From Ariolimax columbianus (taxonomy: Eukaryota; Mollusca; Gastropoda; Stylommatophora; Arionidae), in the NCBI GenBank assembly GCA_036924085.1, contig JAVGWX010000008.1, forward strand, positions 56,508,814 through 56,572,813: DNA of 64,000 bases, written 5' to 3'. Both the position numbers and the translations under genes were made by a program. Shown here piece by piece: positions 34,160 through 46,578 of this stretch. The notes beneath the pieces were generated by a model, which did no database searches, was not told the DNA's origin, and was given only the letters and a program-made list of their open reading frames with translations. Position 1 is the stretch's first letter; each line of letters starts with the position of its first letter.

Positions 34160-34490
34160 ACATGATACCAAACTGTGGGATAGTTAGAGTCAGATCAGTG
34201 GAGAACTTTGTTACTGACATGTTACCAAACTGTGCGATAGTTAGAGTTAGATCACTGGAGAACTTTGTTACTGACATGTTACCAAACTGTGCAATAATTA
34301 GAGTCAGATCACTGGAGAACTGTGTTACTGACATGTTACCAAACTGTGCAATAATTAGAGTCAGATCACTGGAGAGCTTTGTTACTGACATGTTACCAAA
34401 CTGTGCAATAATTAGAGTCAGATCACTGGAGAACTTTGTTACTGACATGTTACCAAACTGTGCGATAGTTAGAGTCAGATCATTCATCAC
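34160..34490. repeat. 57-bp minisatellite, about 6 units
   Basis: Unit TCACTGGAGAACTTTGTTAC, TGACATGTTACCAAACTGTG, CAATAATTAGAGTCAGA. Both strands stay open because the period is a multiple of 3. Confidence 0.93.
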
Positions 34491-34509
34491 ATGACATATT
34501 CTTACCAGA

Positions 34510-34930
34510 ACATAGTCTCAGTCACGGCAGCTCTGCATGCATCTCGGTTTAGGGGAGGCGACCCACGTCATTCAAGGACATCCCCAGACTGTCCATAATG
34601 TGCCGATGCCATCTTAAGTAGGGAACTACCTGTTTTGCACCTCCTAGGAATTATCCCCTATATAAACATTCTCTTCAGATCTTTGTGTTTCTTCACATGA
34701 CAGAAACAGCAAAGCTCCTTTCTTGTGATTGTGCCCAGAAGCCACGGTAATGTAATGTTCAGAGATTGAAAAAATCATCTTGTCTTTTTTTTCTGTCCAT
34801 GATATTTTCAGCATGCTTCTATAACACTTGATTTCAAAAGTTGTGATCTTTGTGTTTTTGAATTGGTTTCTTTAATGTCCAGGTCTCACAAATGTGTGTC
34901 ACCCCTGGTAAAATGCATGTCCTGATCAGT
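34510..34930 (-). mobile_element. RTE/CR1-like LINE 3' tail, degenerate
   Basis: Minus-strand text 'FEIKCYRSMLKISWTEKKDK' near 34790-34840 (family: 'F..RC.RR.L.I.WT...TN'), a decayed 'HYITVASGHNHKK', and further on 'GIGTLWTVWGCP.MTWVASP'. Frame interruptions throughout. Confidence 0.6.
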
Positions 34931-35059
34931 TGAATCTTTATTTGCTTGCACGTGCTTTGCCAGAACATTTGAGGATTTTCTGGCTGGCATATTACTTAGT
35001 AACAAATTCAAAAGAAATTTAATTTCAAACAAACCCAATTTTGCGACATCCAAAATCGA

Positions 35060-35560
35060 TCTTGACAGCAAATGCGTGGTTCGTAGAACCACGCCCAACT
35101 CTTTGTCAGTTGTTAGGTGGATCTCTAAGATTCACAGCAAACTCGTGACAGCAAATATGTGGTTCTGTTAGACTCACACTCTTCTTCTTCTGCTGCGTTC
35201 GTTCTCATTCTCCCGCTACCAAGCCCTGTACAAGTCTTCGCAAGTAGCAGGATGTAGTCCGGAGAATAGAATGCGTTGTGTCGCTAGTTTACAGTTTGGC
35301 TGCGATATTTTCACCTTTCGGTCCGACACATCCGTCTTCGGCTGCTAGACTCACACTCAATACGTGGTTCTGTGAGACTCATAGGAAACTCGGGGCAGCA
35401 AATACGCGGTTCTCGTAGATCCACACCTACCACTTGAAGGCAAATACGTAGTTATGTAAGATTCACACCTAACATTAGGCAGAAAATACGGGGTTCTGTG
35501 TGATTCACAGCAAACATGTGGCAGTAAGTATGTGGTTTTCGTAGATCCATACCCCAGTAC
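35060..35560. repeat. Degenerate ~55-60-bp minisatellite, split by a family A insertion
   Basis: GACAGCAAATACGTGGTTCT and GTAAGATTCACACCTAAC-like text recur about eight times with much decay on both sides of the insertion at 35182-35345. Confidence 0.65.
35182..35345 (-). mobile_element. Family A insertion with 13-bp target-site duplication
   Basis: On the + strand it begins TTCTTCTTCTGCTGCGTTCG (complement of the GAA tail), passes through the core and is cut at ACACATCCGTCTTCGGCTGC. TAGACTCACACTC occurs at 35169-35181 and 35346-35358 on either side. This proves it is a retroposed element and fixes its 3' end at the GAA tail. Confidence 0.92.
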
Positions 35561-35799
35561 TCCTCCTTGGCATAAAACAGTGTGGGGGCCTCTGTTTGCA
35601 GCTACTTAGTATTGGCGTGTATGCCTTTACCCTTCTATGTTATCAATCTGTACAGATCACGGCATAGCACGCCTCTCACTATCACACAATTAACGTGTTT
35701 GATAGGTGCGTACGATCATTCCCGACTGAAAGAAAGCTCTAGAAGCAGTAACTCATATGTGATGAAAGAATAAATGACTGAACAACTCATTTTCTTGGA

Positions 35800-36000
35800 G
35801 TTCGGAAGAAAAAGAAAAAGAGGAAGTCATTTCTGCATAATAATAGTTGCCCGTCGCAAGCGAAGATGACGACCACATCAGACTTGTGCTGCGTGATGTG
35901 TTCTCTTATGACTGTAAAAGTCCATTCTGGCACGGCAGTCTTTGCCGCACTCGGGCCACTTCTGCGATGTGCGGTTGAGCGGTCTGTTATTCCGAGAGAT
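35800..36000 (-). mobile_element. LINE tail fragment with Cys/His motif
   Basis: Minus strand: WPECGKDCRARMDFYSHKRTH (35880-35945). The C..C....R...SH.RTH pattern is widely found at the 3' end of invertebrate RTE-like LINEs ('CGK.CRARIGL.SHKRTH'). A decayed 'DVVVIFACDGQLLL' follows in another frame. The fragment sits just upstream of receptor exon 1. Confidence 0.65.
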
Positions 36001-36141
36001 ATACCTACTCTGGACCTCAATGAAGATGTTTCGCTCTGCAATATGAACACATTTGGAGATGCTAGCTTGCCACTTGGAACTGTTCTGTGCACCTAACCCC
36101 CAGAAAATTACATCAATGTTGAAATTTTTTTTTTTTTCCAG

Positions 36142-36435
36142 ATACACTTCAAAGGAGTATATGTAGCATTTCTTCTGTCCACCTATAGAGCGTCTTCTGT
36201 TCTGAGCTCACAGTTTAACAGCTGCTTGAGACATGCGAACAATATTACCTTTTCATCTTATCTGGGCTTTGCGCAGAAGAGTATGGATGCTCTACATGTT
36301 AGTTTTGTTAAGAATTTCAGACACTTTGTCATGTCACCCGATCTGAGAAGTCTGGATCCTGATCCAGTGGATTGTGTGGTGTCTCTAGGAAGGATGTCCA
36401 CATCATTGCTCATCACACAGAATAATACAATAACT
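36142..36435 (+). CDS. Receptor exon 1 (as seen): start of amino-terminal domain
   Basis: The acceptor is strong: a run of T followed by CCAG ending at 36141. The donor ACT|GTAGGT starts at 36436. The exon is 294 nt, exactly 98 codons, phase 0 at both ends. It encodes a beta strand (GVYVAFLLS) typical of the first strand of a periplasmic-binding-protein-like lobe, and ends with VVSLGRMSTSLLITQNNTIT, which lines up with the 'PVLGL..RMS' segment of NMDA receptor amino-terminal domains. Two sequons (NNIT, NNTI) are present. It begins in phase 0 with no Met, so at least one upstream exon with a signal peptide is expected; I could not identify it. A minus-strand LINE tail lies directly upstream. 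Confidence 0.7.
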
Positions 36436-39400
36436 GTAGGTGTCTGCTTGCAGGAGATCTACAACAAGCGTGATTTGTTTACGTGGTTTCTCTATCAATT
36501 TTGTATTTAAACATAACGAGCTTACACACACACACACACACACGCACACACACACACACACACGCACGCATCCACACACACGCAGATGGAGAGAGAGGGA
36601 GAGAGATGGAGAGAGAGGGGGAGAAAGGAAAAGAGTGTGAGATAGAGGGAGAGAAAGAGAGGGAGGAAGAGAGGGAGGGAGAGGTAGAGAGAGAGGGGAG
36701 AGGGATGAGAGAGAGAGGGAGAGAGACAAGACATTGTAAGGAACGAAAACATGTGAGAAAGGAGCCAGAAACAGCCAGCGGAGCTGCAGATCAAACGTAG
36801 GAAAAGGGGTTGGATAGGACACACGGTACGGAAATTACAATCTAACGTGACTAGACAGGTCCTGAAATGAAACCCACAGGGTAAGAGGAAGAGAGGTAGA
36901 CCACGAAACACCTTCAGGAGAGATTAAACATGAACGTCGGTTCCTAGACTTCAAATAGAGAGGGGCAGAGTGCCCTCCACCCGTTGGCCTTGAGTTTCAA
37001 TACTCGAGAGTGTATTGTTGGAAATGTGTTTTGATGATTCGACAATCATTCTTTTACCTTCCATTATATATATCATGTTTCTGTCTGTCTGTCTTCCAGA
37101 ATGTCCAGGGAGCCAGCTTTGTTTCCATGAACCCGAGCACCGAGGCCCAAGGGAAGGCGCTGACCCAGATTATTGGTCAGTTCAACATGAAGCAGACAAC
37201 AGTCATTATTGAGAAAAACATATACGCTGACGGTTTCCTCAATGGAGTACGACAAGCTGTGAAATTTCGAAAACAGGACATTTTCAATGTTCTAACGATA
37301 GATCAGAATGTTAAGTAAGTCTATTTCCACTTTGTCATCTTTAAGATCGGGTTGATTGCTTGTCTCTCGCAGTCTTTTTCCTGTTTTTGGCGTTTGTCCT
37401 AAACAGGTTAAAGGTTTTGTTTCATATTAGTTAGACTACTGTCGGAGAATGAAGTTGCTAGCGACTTCAGTATATTAAGCCACAGCTTGTATGAGGAACG
37501 GTAGCCAGTTTCTGTTATTACCCAAGTGATATTCCAGAAGCCCATTTAATGCTGGTCGACTGGAGCATGATGGTTGAGGGAACTGAACCCCGTACCTTTG
37601 CCATGAAAAGTGAGTGCTCTACCACTATGATAATCATACTTTAAAAACAAGACGTGGCGTAGTTTACAGCGAGGCTGCAATATCTGCTACTTTTGACCCA
37701 TTCCATCCGATTTAAGCTGCCTTTCTCAAGTATCAGGTTTGCCTCCCCGTTGCTATCCCTATTCTCATAAGCAGACTGCACGAGTGCAGCCTGTTTTCAG
37801 GACCACCTTTTGGAGGCCGAATAGGGTCTTGGTCAGCTGTGGTTCGCTTTCCCTGATGCAAGCAGCCGGCTATCTGTTGCTGACTGATGTCAGCTCATTC
37901 AATGTACTGTATCTTCGGTCTATCGCCTAGGAAGGAATAGGTTTTATTTGTTTATCTACATAATATCTCAAATACTGACAAGACTACATATTATAATGTC
38001 TCAAATACTGACAAGCCTACATAATGTCTCAAACACTGACAAGCCTATATATTATAATGTATCAAGCACTGACACGCCTACACAATGTCTCAAATACTGA
38101 CAAGCCTACATATTGTCTCAAATACTGAATAGCCTACATATTATAATGTCTCAAATACTGACAACCCTACATAATGTCTCAAATACTGACAAGCCTACAT
38201 AATGTCTCAAACACTGACAAGCCTACATATTATAATGTATCAAGCACTGACACGCCTACATAATGTCTCAAATACTGACAAGCCTACATATTATAATGTC
38301 TCAAATACTGACAACCCTACATAATGTCTCAAATACTGACAAGCCTACATAATGTCTCACACACTGACAAGCCCACATAATCTAGCAAGCACTAAAACAA
38401 AAAGACAAACTTTTGCAATAATCCATTTTGTCTACATTCGCTTCCAGTACGAACACGCTCCGGCAAAAGTTGACAGACCTGTCCAACAAAGGTTATAAAG
38501 TGATCGTTCTGCACTGTTCACCTGAACTCATGCTGCGAGTGGTAACCGTAGCCCTATCGACACGGCTTTACAACTCGGGTTATGCTTGGTTCCTCAGTGA
38601 GATGGCATTCAGGTAAGACACTTCCGAGTGATTGATTATCTGAGGGTGCAATTCTGTATCTCCTTTTTGTTGTTTTTTTCACTGCGTTCATCTTATTTCT
38701 CCATTCCCCAAGGCGGTGTGTGTTGCACTAGGTTTTTATTTTGCGGTGTCAGCCCAGTGCATCCGACTTCGCCATGCATTTTTTATAAGAGACTGCTTCC
38801 TCTTGCATTTTCTAAGGGTTTGCTTCCCCGGCGTAACGGCGGTGCTGTGATGGGGATCGAACCCAGCACCTTCGAGTTGTGAGCCGTGTCACTTAGTCAC
38901 TAGCCCACGCCGTCCCCTCTTTTTCCGTATAAGATCCCCGCAAACACGAGCTGTGTACTAGTGTATTTCTATATAATCTTGATCTTGTTGACGCTCTCCT
39001 CAGCGTAGCTGCCGGTCCCAACTTCATCTCCAGCGGGCCTTGTCTTGGGCCAAGGAAGTCCAGTGCATGGTACGCCGTCCACCAGAGGCGTCTCGGATGT
39101 TGTTTTGTACAGCAAGGGAGTCTGACCAACGCATTGGAGGTCTTTCCAGCGGTTTCCTTCTACTTCGCGGGTATCAGATTTCTGTCGTGTGCTCCATCGA
39201 CCATCGTTTCATCGCAACAAGTGACCTACCTATCTATGTTTGCCTTGTCTGCATAATTTACCGCATCATTCACCAAAGGCAATCGTTGTATGTCTTAAAT
39301 GTGACGCTTCTGCATATAAGTTAGTTCTGGAGAGTGATTCCGACCAAGTGTCTCTCAAGTGACCGCTCTTACGAGTGGTTGTGTTATATTCTATATAATA

Positions 39401-42400
39401 TTGTGGTTTAAAATGTCTTTTTAATGCTGCTTCCCAGTTACATGGGATCCGATCTGTGTCAATGGTCGCTTAAGCTGAGAGCTAAGCTGCTTGTCTGTTA
39501 AGAAACGAATGAACGAGAGTGAGGTGTTTGAGTCCTGCAGGTTTTCAAGCATCTCATGGTTTTTAGAAAAGTCGGTCGTTAGAATGGACGTGAGATTGAG
39601 TATTTACAAAGGACATATACACCCCTAAGGAGTAGAAGAGGAGCGACTAAGAGAGGTGAATAGTCAAGTATGCAACAACCAAGAGTTTGAAAGTGTTCTT
39701 TCCTGGAAGAACTGTAAAAAGTGTCTGACTACATCCTTTAATGGTGGCAGTGGTGTTTTTCTCGTTTCGGCCACATGCGGAGCCCTCATGAGAACAAATC
39801 AGACAAGAAACTTCGCATTGCACCGGGTCGCTGAATCCATTCATTTGCCACGTTCTCACAATTTTCTCTGCAGGGAATTGCTGGAGTTCACAGTAATGAA
39901 AGACATGATATGCTGACTTCTGAAGAACCCGCAGTGGATTTATCATATATCGATGAAGGGACACGGTGAAATCGATCAACGTCAACCTATTAAATTATCA
40001 CATTTCAATCGACGAATCATCAATAAGTAGATCGGATTAGTATGGAAGCAAACGTACTTCAAGCATGGCAGAATACCTGTACGGACGGGTCATTAGTGTG
40101 TATAACCAGCGAGCTACAGGAAGCATCAGTATTTCTTCCTTTGACTATTTGTTAAATGATATGGGGAGTTTATGACAAACTCCTGGACCTTTGAATCCTC
40201 TGTAATACCAGCACTTCGCATACCTGAAAAAAAAACAGAAAAAGACGGGAGGAATGTGGAAACATGCAAGTCCAAGTACAAGAACCGGAACAATACGTTT
40301 ACACTCTACCGGGAGAGGGTTGGTCCCCGCCCAGTTAGAAAGATGCCCAAGACACATCCCTCACCCGATGAGAGCAGTAGTGACATATGATGCACCTACG
40401 ACCTCTTATGGTTACAGGAAAGACAAAACGAGACGAGATCAGATAAGACGTACATGAAGACGCGCAGATTGGTCTGTTTGATGGTATGACAGTTTATGTG
40501 TTAATTTATTTACTGATTGTTTGTTTGATAAGGATTGAGAGAGTCATTGGGTGAGTGGGTGGGTTGGATGTGTGGATGAATGTGTGAGTGTGTGAGGGAA
40601 TGAGTGAGTGGATGAGTGAGTTGGATGTGTGAGTGAATGAGTAAGGGAAGGAGTGAGTGGATTGGATGTGGGAATGAGTCAGTGAGTGGGTGAGTTGGGT
40701 GTGTGAGTGAATGAGAGAGTGAGGGGTTGGATGAGTGTGTGAGGGAGTGAGTTGATGGGTTGAATGTGTGAGTGAATTAAGGAGAAAGTGGGTTGGATGT
40801 GTTAGTGAGTGAGTGAGTGAGTGAGTGAGCTAATTAAAGGCTGCATAATGAGTAACATTATGAACAGAGACCAATAGTCGAAGAGACTTTAACAAATATA
40901 TGTTCTACTTACCGAATAACCACTCCAACAACACATTCTGAGATCAACACCCATCTTTTCACAAGATGAGCACCTGTGTTATGGTAAATCCTTTCCTAGC
41001 AGGATTGTCAACGAATCTGGTGTTTGTTTAAGTCTTGGAAAACGGAAAGGGAGTTCACAGCTGGCATGTCGTTGTTTGTTATTATTGTTGCCGAATGCAT
41101 GTCCCCAGTAGCACCTTCATGAGAAGCCCCCTGTTTCTTACAAGGCCTGCTGTGGGGCGCGACCGAGTACCCGGCGGTATAGCTGGGCGGGCAGATTGGG
41201 CTCATTAGCTTTGGTTGGCAGTCAATCTAAGAGAAGGTAAACTCTGACTCTAAGCCCGGGTTAACGAAGCTCTTTCGCCTGTTCAGGCAGTTCGCCTAGG
41301 AGAGGAGGAACTCTGATTTTAAACCCACAAGTCTCAGAGAGTGCTGGCTAGTTTTGGGACGATGAGAGTATCATCGGATGTCTCGAGTAACTAGCATCTG
41401 CGGACAACGACTCAACTGCCTTGTAGAAACCTCGGGAGAGGGTAGGGCTACGGGAGCAAATCCAGACAGAAAATCCAGAGTGGTAGACCTAAGGCGGATG
41501 GTTTCAAAATTACGAACTCATTCCGGCAGCTCCTGTAGCTGAGCTGGTGCCAAATTGTCATGCTTTGCATTCCCCTGGATTACACCAGCGAGGCCGAAAG
41601 GGGGATCATGCAGTTTGGGCAGCCCAGAGTCTCCATATTTAGTGCCCAGGTTTGCGCCCTGAGAGGCTACTCACAGTGTGCCTCGCACATGGTCTGCAAA
41701 GACTGAGACGCCTATGAATGTCGAATGCCCACAATGTGTAAGATTAATCTGTTGTGCGCACTTAAAACGGCGTAAAGTTACGGGATACAGTTGCTTTACT
41801 CGCATCCCGAGCACGATGAAGGTGGCCCGGGTCTTCCAAGCGGTTTTGCTGTTTAGACGAGATAGATTGAATGCAGAGAAATAGAACGGAAAATTGTGAG
41901 CAGGGTTGGGATATCGCAAACCAGGCAAAGGTCTTTTTTCTGGGTCAGTGACCAACAACATGACCAGTGGACCGTTACGTATGATGACGTCTTAAAGGGC
42001 AGTAAAATTGGTGCAATGTCCCAACTGTGATTCATGACCTTCATTTTGACCGGTACTGTTTTTCAACAAGTTTTCTTAGACCGGCCTCTCTTTCCTTTTC
42101 CCTCTGGGGTCCATACTAAGCCAGTTCTGGTGATGGTGTCTGGTTGTTTTCTAGGACATGACCTTTACGATTCTAGCGTCGACCGATTATGTTGGTATTC
42201 AAGTTTTCTTAATTGCGTTGGACAAGCAGCTCTCCGTTGGTGATGGTGTTCATGTCTCCTTGATTGCTCCAGGCAGGCAGCTCTCCGTTGGTGATGGTGT
42301 TCATGTCTTCTTGATTGCTCCAAGCCTGGCAGCTCTCCGTTGGTGATGGTGTTCATGTCTCCTTGATTGATCCAAGCCTGGCAGTTCTCCGTTGGTGATG

Positions 42401-45400
42401 GTGTTCATGTCTCCTTGATTGCTCTAGGGCAGGCAACTCTCGTTTGGTGGTGATGTTCATGTCTCCTTGATTGCTCCAGACAAGCTGCTCTCATCTAGTG
42501 GTGGTGTTCATGCCTCCTTGATTGCTCCAAGCCTGGCAGCTCTCCGTTGGTGATGGTGTTCATGTCTCCTTGATTGCTCCAGGCAGGCAGCTTTTGGTTC
42601 GTGATGGTGTTTGGACAGAAAATGTTATGACTGAATCTAAGGCAGGTTGTGTGATAAAATTACAATTTTTATGGGTTTTTTTCCGTTACTGTTTAGCCCT
42701 TCACCCGGTACAGAAACACAGTAAGCACACACCTCTTGTATATTCTTAGTTCGATATTTATTTTGCACTGCGATTACTCGCAAACCTTCTTTACGCCAGT
42801 CATGTGTTCTGGCTTTGTTCAATCTGCATTCCACTCTGTCTGTTTCTCAGTAAGCTGTAAATGTGCTTTTGAGATATGTAATGTTGTTGTTGTTTGTAAA
42901 TACCAACAATGAGTAGGTTTACGTTTTGTGGGCCGTGAAAAGGACGTTAAGTGGCGGGTTGCAGTAGCTTTTCTCACATCCCGAGCGTGCTGATGAAAGT
43001 TCACCGGGGTCCTCCACGCGGTTGTGCTATGCTTAGGTTCATATGTGTGTCACTTACTACTAGGGGGATCACGTCAATCACGTGCACATCGAGGGATACT
43101 AGGAAGCCGAGGTGAGGGTCTCGACCAGTATGTTTTGCCTGACCCTGACTAACATGTTTGATCAATATATTTTACCTAGTCAGACGTGTCTTCCTTCCCC
43201 CCCAACCCCCCCCCCCCCCTCCCCCACTGTGATTTGTAAATGTTTCCTTCTTCGAAAATAAATAATTCTTCGTTTCCTATTTAAATCGGCGCGGGTTTCA
43301 AAATATTTATTTTCATGACTTCTGTCTTTCTTATAGTAATATTTAGTTCAACTTGTTGCCTATAGACACTCAGGTTTTTCAATTTTTCTTGAATGTGTTG
43401 CTATGAGTTTGCAAACATTGCAGTGTCATCTGGTCACTGTGTCCAACATTGCATTTACACTTTGTATACAAGCTTTCAGTGAGTTAAACGATAGTCATCC
43501 GTAGACTATCCAGATGTAGGTATCATCCATATACTATCCAGATGTATGTGTCATACATAGACTTTCCCCATGTATGTATCCTCCATATGCTATCCAGATG
43601 TAGGTGTCATCCATATACTATCCAGATGTATGTGTCATCCATATACTATCCAGATGTATGTGTCATCCATATACTTTCCTGATGTATGTGTCCTCGATTA
43701 ACTATCCAGACTTACCTAGCGTATGCATCATTCAAAAACCATACTGATGTATGCTGTCAAAGACTGTTTCAAAGTCCACATAGTGTATGTTCAGTAGGCA
43801 TACAATGACACAAATGTTGTTTTGGACAATTAACTTTTTCGAAGTCCACAGAATGTATGACAGCTAGCATACAAGAACACAAAGGTTACTCTAGACTATT
43901 AACTTACTAACAGTTCAGCAAACATGTCGGTTTTTGTTCTGTGGGGCGCAGAGCGCTGTGCTTGTTATTTAGCGCTAGACACCGATATTTCTCCTGGATG
44001 CTTGCCAACTGCTGTCTTCTTACACGCCTAGAGATGACCAAACGAATTCTTGTCTTAAAAAGTTGGCCATCGTTATAAGAACCTTAGATCATTTTTTTAC
44101 TGTCATCAACGGGATATACAAGTGCATAGAAGACAATGTAAGATAACTGGTTTCCATTGAGAAAAACAAATGGTAATTGCTTTTGTGTCAGATCTGATCC
44201 GATCTGTTAACATTTCCATTTCGATAATCAGTTGCAATTGGACTTGAATGGGGCGTAAACTAAACTCAATTCATGAAATCCTCATGCAGATGATCAGTGT
44301 CTATTGCACGACGATGAAAATAAACTGTAAAATTGCATGAACGACCTGTGCTAAATACAACCAACGAATTAACAAGAAGACAACACAAATTATGAGGATC
44401 GGCAAAACACCTGGGCCACTCAACATAAGTGTCAATGAAATTACTCTTCAACAGGCCCATGAGTTCAAGTATTTGGGTAGTATTTTTTTTCTGCAGACGG
44501 TAGGATTGGCAGGGAAATCGATGTGTCGGGCCGAAGATGGCAGATGTCACAGTCTAGCTGTAAACTACGACACAACGTCCTGATTTGGACGAAGAAACTC
44601 CAGTTTCTATCTTGTTTATTGATAGTGTAACTCGACAATTGTTTATGTCCATCTATTTGATGTCTTCGTCCCATTTTTAACGCCATCTTCTTCTTGCATG
44701 TGTGATCTTTACTTAGCCTTACCGTATGCGCTCCAGCATTGCGTTTTGGCTTCGTTGTCTATTCTAACTGATTTCGTTAATTAATTATATTTTTATCCTT
44801 AACTTCTTTAGTTTCCTTATTTTATTTCTTCTCTTTCTACGAGATGTACTTCCTTCTTATACCTGTCCACAAAAACAGCAGTATAATCGTTGAGTAGTCA
44901 TCATCAAACTATGAAAGTAGAAAGGAAGACTGATAACTGTGGTATTTCATCCATCAAGCAGGGAGGTAATTCTAGTCGATACATGGAGGTCAATGATAGC
45001 TCTCGTCTAGGAAATTCGATGGGGGTGTTAAATCACGTGTCTCGTGGAAGCAGAATGGAGCCCTGTCACTTATATGCTGATTTTTGTTTGAACAGTTTAT
45101 CAGGAGCTGACGAGTACTGTGTAGAACTGACGATCATTGATAATGCATTGACGATTATGGTAATACAGAGCAATATGGAGGTGTGCTAGTCCAAACAAAG
45201 AAGTTTGGTTAAAATATGTCAAGACTGGCCAGAACATACAATAATTTAGAATGTAGTCAATCAGCTAGAAACGGCTCGATGTTCCAGTAAAAGAGGTTTT
45301 GTATGAGTCTCACAACTGGGACAAAAAGAGCTGCTGCCTTGCAGGTAGGCTGAGACCTTTATATAAGATCACATATCACGGCACAAGTATGGCTTGGCTT

Positions 45401-46520
45401 CGTTGGTTCTCAATCTCCCGCCTCCGAATCCTAAAAAGGGCTTAAGTAGCAGAATGTAGTCCAGAGAAAGGAATGCGTTGTGTCGTAGTTTACAGCTTGA
45501 CCTTTCGGTCCAACACATCCGACTTTAGCAGTCCATTTTTTAGTACTCAGTTTTGAGTTAGCATTCCCTCTTCGATCCCTTCTCCTTAGCCAGTCTGCCC
45601 TATTGCAGCCTGTTATCCAGGATCACCGTGTGGAGGTGTAGAAGGTTCTGGATAGCTCTGGTTCGCTGGCGCTGACGCTAGCAGTCAGCTATGGGTCGCT
45701 GATCGCTGCATCTCATGAGCTGTTCAATATCTTCAGCACAAATCTGATGTTGTTCCCGTCTTCGATCGTGATGGACAGCTATTACTATTAGACTTAGACT
45801 TCCGAGAACAAGTGAGGCAGCACTAAATAAATGCTTGATGTAGATAGTTCACTTGATTCCCTGGCGCAGAACACCGGTGCAACGCAACCAGATTCATAAA
45901 TACAGCAAGAGAGCTAGAGACATGACCTTGTTGATATGATACAGTTTTTTTAGTTCGGACTTAGCACTTTCGGAGGCCATCAGCAAGACATTGGCACTAG
46001 AAAATAAGAAATGTCTTTTGTGTGATTACGATATTTCAAAATGAGCATAGAAACGAAATCTCTGTAAGAACTTTACTAATAATTAATAATAATAATAGGG
46101 GGCCCAGTGGTCTCCAGGTAAGGTGTCCGCCTCGGGTACCGGTGGTCGCAGATTCGGCTCCCGCGATTTCTTGACGTGGAACTTCTGGTAAAGATTCCCC
46201 TGATCTCTTGTGAAGGCCGAATATAATGAAGCTGCTGCGTTCCACTAAAGAAACAACAATCTCGTAAGAGGTCATAGTGACATCCCTCACCGTGTAAATG
46301 ATGTGTTGGGCATCTCACTTAGGTCATGTTCTAGTCCATTATATTCGTGTCTAAATTTCACAGTCACACCAAAACCGACACTGTTTGCAGCTAGGGCGAA
46401 GGACACCAATCTCGTGAAATTTGTGTGTGCACTATACGGTGAATATACCACACGATATATATATATACCTGTATAAATGTGTGCGTGCGTGCCCGCGCCT
46501 GCGCATTTGTCTGTATGAGT

Positions 46521-46578
<58 letters not shown>

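Noticed and set aside
35582..35773. Possible signal-peptide exon of the receptor
   Set aside because: Hydrophobic start-like text is present but there is no ATG, and no phase-0 donor linking it to 36142 was seen.
35878..36147. Zinc-finger-like protein (C..C....H...H)
   Set aside because: The motif CGKDCRARMDFYSHKRTH belongs to the tail of RTE-like LINEs and is followed by broken frames.
36403..36911. Overlapping frames rich in Leu/Ser or Arg/Glu
   Set aside because: They read a CA and GA microsatellite.
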